This document shows positions 16,259 to 24,379 of a stretch of 24,379 nucleotides of DNA, one piece after another. The translations under genes were made by a program, and so were the position numbers. A model generated the notes under the pieces. The model saw only the letters and a list, made by a program, of their open reading frames with translations, made no database searches and was not told the origin of the DNA. This stretch comes from an uncultured Gemmatimonadota bacterium (GTDB lineage: Bacteria > Gemmatimonadota > Gemmatimonadetes > Gemmatimonadales > Gemmatimonadaceae). How positions within the stretch are numbered: position 1 is the first letter of the stretch; every line of letters starts with the position of its first letter. The stretch lies in NCBI GenBank assembly GCA_946478895.1, contig CAMLDY010000037.1:1-24379 (forward strand), given 5' to 3'.

Positions 16259-16459
16259 ACTACACCTCGCAGAAAGTGAAACGGGATAGGACGTGTCGAC
16301 AGCGCGGAGGATCCAGCCCGATCTCTCCGCGGCCGACTATGTCTTGCGTTCGATCGGGCGGTTCCGACGCGGAGTGCGAACGGTCGCCGATGAACACGAT
16401 GCTTGCCCGAAATCCCCAGCCCGGGGTTCCGGGATTGCCAGTGCTCGAAACTTGACCGC
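16259..16459. other. Non-coding stretch upstream of the second SusC gene
   Basis: About 200 bases with no convincing gene. Apart from the SusC ribosome site I see no clear -35/-10 pair on the minus strand. CTCCGCG and CGCGGAG face each other across about 45 bases near 16325-16375 but make only a weak stem. The SusC promoter must lie here or in the repeat array. Confidence 0.4.
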
Positions 16460-16531
16460 TGGTCAGAGTGCTGTCAACGACGGGTCAACGACAGTAAAGG
16501 ACCGGTCAACTGCGTGTAAACCCGCGGTAAG
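16460..16531 (+). promoter_or_regulatory. Phased direct-repeat array resembling tandem PHO boxes
   Basis: Seven direct repeats on the plus strand, each with a GT(C/A)A core: GGTCAG, CTGTCAA, GGGTCAA, CAGTAAA, CGGTCAA, GTGTAAA, CGGTAAG. The G of the core falls at 16462, 16473, 16484, 16494, 16505, 16516 and 16527, so the period is 11, 11, 10, 11, 11, 11 bases, one helical turn. Seven-base units with four-base spacers are the layout of PhoB/PhoP and other OmpR-family direct-repeat sites (E. coli PHO box CTGTCAT-N4-CTGTCAC). The array lies between the second SusC gene and the large palindrome. The repeat geometry is read directly; the binding protein is inference. Confidence 0.6.
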
Positions 16532-16550
16532 GAGCGAATCTACGGGTTGG

Positions 16551-16891
16551 GAACTGCAGAAGAAGACTACCGGCGGGCGGCCGTGGGCGGGCCGGCTGGC
16601 GGCCGCGGGCCCGTTTCTTATAGATCAAAGGAAGACTACCAGCTGGGAGAAATGGGCGGAGCAGCCGGCGGCTCCGAGCGCGGTTGGATGAACTGCACTC
16701 GCAAAAGTGGAACTGTTGGGCTGAGCTCCGTGGCGTCGGCTGCGAGTGCTGTTTCCCAACAATGCTCGGCGCCGCCAGCTGCTCCGCTCACCGCCATTAG
16801 CTGGTAGTCTTCGGTGATCCTTACGAAACGAGCCCCCGGCCTCGAGCCGGCCCGCCCATGGCCCCCGGCCGGTACTCTTCGGTTTGCAGTT
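16551..16891. repeat. 341-base nested imperfect palindrome (four repeat units)
   Basis: Outer arms 16551-16617 and 16825-16891 (67 bases each, inverted) and inner arms 16623-16679 and 16764-16819 (57/56 bases, inverted) fold into one long stem with a 37-base end loop closed by GCACTCGCA (16695-16703) and TGCGAGTGC (16741-16749). All arms share GAAGACTACC or a near match (GAAGAGTACC in the right outer arm) followed by a GGC/GGG-rich run, so outer and inner arms look like diverged copies of one unit arranged head-to-head (> > < <). The outer arms begin GAACTGCA. No transposase or credible ORF lies inside. It starts 26 bases after the atpC stop. Confidence 0.85.
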
Positions 16892-16917
16892 ACTACCGTC
16901 GGATCCCGCTGAGAACT

Positions 16918-17165
16918 CTACCCTGCGCTCGCCCTCTCCGTTACGACTCGGACCTGATCGTCAAGCACCTGCATAAATCCGCCGCTGACGTTGAAGCGAC
17001 GACCAGATGTGCCGCCAAGCCGGAGCTCGCCTTCGCCGAGCAGCGCCATCAGCGGCGCGTGACCGGTAAGAATTCCCACCTCCCCGTCGTGCGCGGGCGC
17101 GACAACCGACTCCGCCTCGCCCTCGAACAACACCGCCTCGGGCGAGATGACTGAGACCTTGAGCA

Positions 17166-17166
<1 letters not shown>
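16918..17166 (-). CDS. atpC: ATP synthase F1 epsilon subunit, short form
   Basis: 82 residues, only the N-terminal beta-sandwich that attaches epsilon to gamma and the c-ring: LKVSVISPEAVLFEGEAESV, VVAPAHDGEVGILTGHAPLMALLGEGELRL and VSGGFMQVLDDQVRVV. Family members usually have about 130 residues with a C-terminal two-helix domain that can inhibit ATP hydrolysis; that domain is absent here and the frame closes with a clean TAG. The ATG overlaps the atpD stop by one base (TGATG), so translation is coupled. It is the last gene of the cluster atpA-atpG-atpD-atpC. Confidence 0.92.
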
Positions 17167-19498
<2,332 letters not shown>

Positions 19499-19501
19499 GC
19501 T

Positions 19502-21082
<1,581 letters not shown>

Positions 21083-21147
21083 GGTCGATTGTGTTCAGAG
21101 CTGGTTGGCGGGAGGCTCGGAACCCCGTTCGGCATAGGGATTTCGAA

Positions 21148-21169
21148 GCTTGTGAAATTTATCACAAGC
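21148..21169 (-). promoter_or_regulatory. CRP/FNR-type operator upstream of atpA
   Basis: Perfect 8-base inverted repeat around a 6-base A/T spacer with core TGTGAAATTTATCACA, exactly the TGTGA-N6-TCACA pattern of the CRP family (the FNR version is TTGAT-N4-ATCAA). It lies 66 bases upstream of the atpA ATG and overlaps a candidate -10 (GATAAA on the minus strand). The palindrome is read directly; the bound protein and whether it activates or represses are inference. Confidence 0.6.
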
Positions 21170-21253
21170 CCGGTTCAGGGACAACAGGGAGGGCACTGGA
21201 AAAGGCGGGCCAGTCCGAAGTCCAGGTTTACCTACGCAACGGACGATTACGCG

Positions 21254-21383
21254 GAACTGCAAACGGAAGACTACCGGCGGGAGGCCGTGGGCGGGCCGGC
21301 TCGAGGCCACGGGCTGAAACGACACATCGCTTTAGCACCCGGCCTCAAGCCGTGTGGCCCAAGGCCTCCCGCCGGTAGTCTTC
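21254..21383. repeat. Palindromic repeat related to the one at 16551-16891
   Basis: Arms 21266-21313 and 21338-21383 are inverted copies (both begin GAAGACTACCGGCGGGAGGC in arm orientation) around a 24-base loop. The left arm is preceded by GAACTGCAAACG, as in the outer arms at 16551. This is the same unit in a simpler > < arrangement. It begins 8 bases after the stop of the AraC-type regulator and lies upstream of the atpA control region. Confidence 0.85.
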
Positions 21384-21391
21384 TTTAATCT

Positions 21392-22192
21392 TTAGGTTCG
21401 GCTCCTCGTTCTCCCCTGCGCAAACCTGTCTATTAGATCGGTAGTCCTGAGCCGAGCAAGAGATGCCGGCCTGGTTCCGAAGATTCTTTGCGCGGTGACC
21501 GCGAGGTGGGAGGACGACGCGAAGTCGAGGATGCGGGCGATGTCGCGGATGTCGTGGCCAGGATTCTTGGCCAGCTCGGCGGCGGCGATCAGGCGGACCA
21601 GATCGATCACGCGTTTCAGATTCGGCGCCCCCGGCCGCGCAAAGTTGCGACTCAGATGCTCGCGGCTCAGACCCACCGCCTTGGCCAGCTCCTTGGTGGT
21701 GACCGGCCGGCCGGAATGCTCGACGATCACCTCCCAGGCGTGCTTCTGGAGCGGCGTCGTGAGGCCGAGGGCGTGCGGCGGATCGAGCAGCGCATGGCGG
21801 AAGCGCGCCGAGAAAGCGTGGGGTTGGACGAGGTCGCGCGCCTGATTGTCGTCGACACCCTCGACAATCACATCGATGAAGCCGAGCGAAACACAGCGCG
21901 CAACCGTCGGAGTATCTGACGGCCGAAGGGGCATGATCGCGAAGAAGGGCGCGCTCGGAAACTCGGCGGCGAACGCGGCTGCCTTCCAGACGTCGTCATC
22001 GGGCGCGCCGAGGTCGATCAGCGCGGCGTCGACGAGCACGCGGCGGAACACCGCTTCCATTTCTTCCGCCGAGCGGGTGGAGATGATCTTCCATTTCCGT
22101 CGCGGAAACGCGGATCGAAGCAGTGCGCGGGCGCGCTCGCGGTCGAGGCGCACCACGAGCGTCGGCATCGTCGCGCCGTTGGTCGCCGTCAC
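21392..22192 (-). CDS. AraC-family regulator with pseudo-receiver N-terminal domain
   Basis: 266 residues. The C-terminal 105 or so residues form an AraC-type double helix-turn-helix: VTTKELAKAVGLSREHLSRNFARPG for the first and IRDIARILDFASSSHLAVTAQRIFGTRPASL for the second. The N-terminal 130 residues look like a receiver-type alpha/beta fold (PTLVVRLDRERARALLRSAF, VLVDAALIDLGAP with Asp60 where a phospho-acceptor would be, FFAIMPLRPSD), but the first-strand acidic pair and the conserved Lys are not seen, so phosphorylation is doubtful. The start is probably GTG at 22192, two bases after the mlaF stop; an ATG at codon 9 is the alternative. It shares a transcript with mlaF and is the nearest regulator to the F1 operon, though no link is shown. 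Confidence 0.82.
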   Translation of the reverse strand: MTATNGATMPTLVVRLDRERARALLRSAFPRRKWKIISTRSAEEMEAVFRRVLVDAALIDLGAPDDDVWKAAAFAAEFPSAPFFAIMPLRPSDTPTVARCVSLGFIDVIVEGVDDNQARDLVQPHAFSARFRHALLDPPHALGLTTPLQKHAWEVIVEHSGRPVTTKELAKAVGLSREHLSRNFARPGAPNLKRVIDLVRLIAAAELAKNPGHDIRDIARILDFASSSHLAVTAQRIFGTRPASLARLRTTDLIDRFAQGRTRSRT

Positions 22193-22194
22193 GC

Positions 22195-22947
22195 TCAGAC
22201 GCCTGCCTCGACCAGATCGAGATCCGGTTTGCCTTCGATGAATTGTTTGACGATGGGATCGTGGGTATGCATGATCTCGTCGACGGTCCCGACCTGGCGC
22301 ACCTTCCCCTCGTACAGCATTGCGATGCGGGAGCCGACGGTCGACGCGCTGCGCATGTCGTGGGTGACGACGATGCTGGTGACGCCGAGCTTCTCGCGCA
22401 TGCGGATCATCAGTTGATCGATGATGGCGCTGGTGACGGGGTCGAGGCCGGTGGTCGGCTCATCGTAGAGGAGATACTTGGGCTGCCGCGCGATGGCGCG
22501 CGCAATTCCAACGCGCTTTCGCATTCCGCCCGAGAGCTCCGCCGGAAATTTCGACTCTACGCCGGGAAGATCGACGAGCTCGAGGGCTTCGGCGACGCGA
22601 CCTGCGATCTCCTTCTCCGACATCCGTCCTTCCTTGCGCAGTCCCATCGCGACGTTGTCGCCGATGCTGAGCGAATCGAAGAGCGCGGCGAACTGGAAGA
22701 CGTAGCCGATTTTGGAGCGAAGGGCGTAGAGCTCGTCGCGGTGGAGCTTCGGAACCTCGAGGCCATCGACCCAGACGGTGCCGCGATCGGGCTCGAGCAG
22801 ACCGACGATGTGCTTGATGGCGACCGACTTTCCGGTGCCCGAGTACCCGATCAGCACCATCGTCTCACCCTCATCGACCTCGAGCGAAAAGCCCTCCAGG
22901 ACTTTTTTTGCTCCAAAGGCTTTGTAGACGTCGATGAGCTTGATCAT
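22195..22947 (-). CDS. mlaF: ABC transporter ATPase, MlaF/Mkl type (lipid transport)
   Basis: 250 residues, a complete ABC ATPase: Walker A GYSGTGKS (34-41), Q-loop Gln85 in YVFQFAALFDSLSIGDNV, signature LSGGM (138-142) in ELSGGMRKRVGIARAIA, Walker B LLYDE (159-163) followed by PTTGLDP, and the switch His in VVTHDM. The YSGTGKS loop and the FAALFDSL segment are typical of MlaF-like ATPases, which power phospholipid transport between the membranes through MlaE permease and MlaD. No permease or MCE-domain gene lies beside it, so its partners are elsewhere or the assignment is a paralogue. No good ribosome site is seen before the ATG at 22945-22947. The AraC-type regulator follows after two bases. 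Confidence 0.88.
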   Translation of the reverse strand: MIKLIDVYKAFGAKKVLEGFSLEVDEGETMVLIGYSGTGKSVAIKHIVGLLEPDRGTVWVDGLEVPKLHRDELYALRSKIGYVFQFAALFDSLSIGDNVAMGLRKEGRMSEKEIAGRVAEALELVDLPGVESKFPAELSGGMRKRVGIARAIARQPKYLLYDEPTTGLDPVTSAIIDQLMIRMREKLGVTSIVVTHDMRSASTVGSRIAMLYEGKVRQVGTVDEIMHTHDPIVKQFIEGKPDLDLVEAGV

Positions 22948-22993
22948 GTCACAAATATGTCTAGTTCACGCGAGGGCGGAAGGGGTTCCAGTC

Positions 22994-23110
22994 GGGAACT
23001 CTTACTGCGACCAACGGCATTGCTAAGTCCGAACTAACCAAAGACGCGGACCGTCCGCGTCCACAGTTAGTTCGAGATCAGCAATGCCGTTAGTCGCAGT
23101 ACGAGTCCCC
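22994..23110. repeat. Foldback repeat with 57-base arms
   Basis: Arms 22994-23050 and 23054-23110 are inverted copies matching at 46 of 57 positions by my count, separated by only three bases. Conserved blocks in arm orientation are TACTGCGAC, AACGGCATTGCT, CGAACTAAC and GACGCGGA. It shares no obvious unit with the GAAGACTACC palindromes. It lies in the gap between the rpoD terminator and mlaF and encodes no credible protein. Confidence 0.85.
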
Positions 23111-23114
23111 AACA

Positions 23115-23146
23115 AAAAAGGGACGAGCATTTGCTCGTCCCTTTTT
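23115..23146 (-). terminator. Intrinsic terminator after rpoD
   Basis: Stem AAAAAGGGACGAGC (23115-23128) pairs with its complement (23133-23146) over a four-base loop. Minus-strand transcripts from rpoD end in a run of six T. It lies 17 bases past the rpoD stop. Confidence 0.9.
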
Positions 23147-23163
23147 CCAAAGTGCAAAGACGA

Positions 23164-24048
23164 TTACGCCGCGAAGGACCCTAGCGCCCGGCCCACATCT
23201 CCTTCGCGCAGTCTCTTCAAAGCACGATCGCGGAGCTGGCGGACGCGCTCGCGGGTGACGCCGAGCAGCGAGCCGATCTCCTCGAGGGTGTGCTCGCGTC
23301 CGCCCTCGAGACCGAAGTACAGCCTGAGGACCTTCGCATCACGCGGAGGCAACGTGGAAAGCGCCGTCTCGATCTCGTCGTTGAGGAAGCGGTTCATCGC
23401 CTCTTCCTCGGTGTCGGGCATCTCGTCGGCGACGAAGCGCTCGATGAGCGAGCGATCGCCTTCCGGATCCATGGGTGCATCGAGTCGCACGTCGCCGGTG
23501 TTGAGGGCGGCGAGCGACTGAACGACATCCACCGACAGCCCGGTGAGCTGCGAGAGCTCCTCGGGAGTCGGCTCGCGGCGCATCTTCTGACGCAGAATCT
23601 CCGACGCCTTGATGATGCGCGAGAGATCCGCGGTGCGATTGAGCGGAACGCGAACGGTACGGCCCTGGCGGGCGAGCGACGACAGAATCGCCTGGCGGAT
23701 CCACCACACCGCGTACGAGATGAATTTGACGCCTTGATCCGGGTCGAACTTCCGCGCAGCAGTGAGCAGACCGACGTTGCCTTCACCGATCAGATCGATG
23801 AGGGGCATGCCGCGGTTCTGGTATTTCTTTGCAACGGAGATCACGAAGCGCAGATTGCGCTGCACGAGCTCCTGGAGAGCGTCCGGATCGCCGGCACGAA
23901 TCCGACGGGCAACCTCGATCTCCTCGGTACCTTTGAGGAGCGGATAGGTGCTGACCTCATATAGGTACTGATCGAGAATGTCCCGTTCCGGCTCGTTGGG
24001 AGCGATTCCTGCGACGGCCGTTTTGCGGCGACGCTTTACTTCAGCCAT
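23164..24048 (-). CDS. rpoD: RNA polymerase sigma-70 family factor (RpoD/SigA type, short)
   Basis: 294 residues. Region 1.2 (about 22-55, DILDQYLYEVSTYPLLKGTEE), region 2 (about 60-128, NLRFVISVAKKYQNRGMPLIDLIGEGN, then KFISYAVWWIRQAI with the -10 recognition helix), region 3 (about 135-205) and region 4 with the -35 helix-turn-helix (about 250-280, TLEEIGSLLGVTRERVRQLRDRALKRL) are all present. Region 1.1 and the non-conserved insert of proteobacterial RpoD are missing, as in the roughly 290-residue SigA of Bacteroidota. It could be the primary factor or a close group 2 relative. GAGGT lies 8 bases before the ATG at 24046-24048. A strong terminator follows, so it is probably monocistronic. 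Confidence 0.9.
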   Translation of the reverse strand: MAEVKRRRKTAVAGIAPNEPERDILDQYLYEVSTYPLLKGTEEIEVARRIRAGDPDALQELVQRNLRFVISVAKKYQNRGMPLIDLIGEGNVGLLTAARKFDPDQGVKFISYAVWWIRQAILSSLARQGRTVRVPLNRTADLSRIIKASEILRQKMRREPTPEELSQLTGLSVDVVQSLAALNTGDVRLDAPMDPEGDRSLIERFVADEMPDTEEEAMNRFLNDEIETALSTLPPRDAKVLRLYFGLEGGREHTLEEIGSLLGVTRERVRQLRDRALKRLREGDVGRALGSFAA

Positions 24049-24243
24049 TAGTGCATACCTCTTGGTACAACAGTGAAAGCCTGTGCGAATGCAGTCCTTT
24101 TTACAGGCCAGCAGTGCGAGCGGATGATGGTGTTCGACAACCCGAAAACGCGGAACCGATTGCGTTATGCTGTAAGCGAAAAATTCAGGTTGTAGAAGCG
24201 CTGCAAGATACTGGCCGTTGCCGTTTTAGCCAGGGAGATTTTC
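24049..24243. other. rpoD upstream region
   Basis: About 195 bases without a gene. The rpoD ribosome site is at its left end. GCCTGT (24079-24084) and ACAGGC (24103-24108) could form a six-base stem in the rpoD leader. I could not fix the rpoD promoter. Confidence 0.35.
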
Positions 24244-24272
24244 TTGACATCGATACTACCCTTGGATATCCT
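24244..24272 (+). promoter_or_regulatory. Promoter of tRNA-Ala
   Basis: Perfect -35 TTGACA (24244-24249), 17-base spacer, -10 TATCCT (24267-24272). Transcription would start near 24279, about 40 bases before the tRNA. It fits a housekeeping sigma-70 factor such as the one encoded alongside. Confidence 0.75.
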
Positions 24273-24318
24273 TCGCGGTTCCTGTCGGGCGGTGTCGCGC
24301 CTCCGGCGGGAGGACGCC

Positions 24319-24379
<61 letters not shown>

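Larger units (their letters stand above)
21083..21391. other. Non-coding region upstream of atpA
   Basis: 309 bases holding the atpA leader and promoter area, the CRP/FNR-type palindrome at 21148-21169 and the palindromic repeat at 21254-21383. On the minus strand a possible promoter is TTGTCC, 16 bases, GATAAA, whose -10 overlaps the operator; it is only a partial match to consensus. Confidence 0.45.

Noticed and set aside
16460..16531. Phased repeats as a CRISPR array or replication iterons
   Set aside because: Units are only about 7 bases with 4-base spacers, far too short for CRISPR; no rep or dnaA gene and no AT-rich region lies nearby to support an origin.
16547..16807. Small ORFs within the large palindrome
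   Set aside because: They follow from the absence of stops in GC-rich repeat arms; no family resemblance, and both strands give similar low-complexity products.
16551..16891. Palindrome as an intact insertion sequence
   Set aside because: No transposase-like frame and no target duplication recognised; the inverted repeats extend almost to the centre, unlike an IS with terminal repeats only.
21266..21383. Hairpin as an ordinary intrinsic terminator of the AraC-type gene
   Set aside because: Arms are about 47 bases with a 24-base loop and no T-run follows on the minus strand; it fits a repeat element better, although it may still affect the transcript end.

Overview
The window looks like chromosomal DNA of a GC-rich, LPS-bearing Gram-negative bacterium, most likely from the Gemmatimonadota or a neighbour of the Bacteroidota/Gemmatimonadota side of the tree. 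The pointers are two SusC/SusD outer-membrane uptake pairs with CarboxypepD-type N-terminal domains, a Kdo transferase, a short RpoD-type sigma factor without region 1.1, and a separate barrel-less TonB plug protein. The phylum call is inference. No transposase, phage gene or CRISPR array was seen, so the window reads as core chromosome plus nutrient-uptake loci.

Layout, left to right. 1-3929 (minus): SusC-like receptor followed by a SusD-like lipoprotein that runs off the left edge, behind a promoter whose spacer holds a perfect palindrome. 4104-6551 (minus): TPM-domain membrane protein, nucleotidyltransferase-fold protein and LemA lipoprotein, closed by a strong hairpin. 6649-8652 (plus): DsbA-like lipoprotein thiol oxidoreductase and WaaA (Kdo transferase). 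8630-10353 (minus): single-domain response regulator coupled to a degenerate-GGDEF/intact-EAL protein. 10567-11310 (plus): secreted CarboxypepD + TonB-plug protein without a barrel. A bidirectional terminator follows, then the second SusC/SusD pair (16258-11441, minus).

16259-16917 is a 659-base non-coding block. It holds an 11-base-phased array of seven GT(C/A)A direct repeats resembling stacked PHO boxes (16460-16531) and a 341-base nested palindrome (16551-16891). 16918-21082 (minus) is the F1 part of ATP synthase, atpA-atpG-atpD-atpC, without the delta or F0 genes; its epsilon subunit is short. Upstream of atpA are a perfect TGTGA-N6-TCACA site (CRP/FNR type) and a second palindrome of the same repeat family. 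Then come, on the minus strand, an MlaF-like ABC ATPase directly followed by an AraC-type regulator with a pseudo-receiver domain. Beyond mlaF are an unrelated foldback repeat (22994-23110), a terminator and rpoD. At the right edge a consensus promoter drives a tRNA-Ala(GGC) cut by the window end.

Functionally the window combines envelope biology (two uptake systems, Kdo transfer, lipid-transport ATPase, periplasmic thiol chemistry), energy (F1) and regulation (sigma factor, c-di-GMP turnover, AraC-type regulator). The least explained material is in the intergenic regions: the repeat family that brackets the F1 operon, the phased direct-repeat array and the CRP/FNR-type site.
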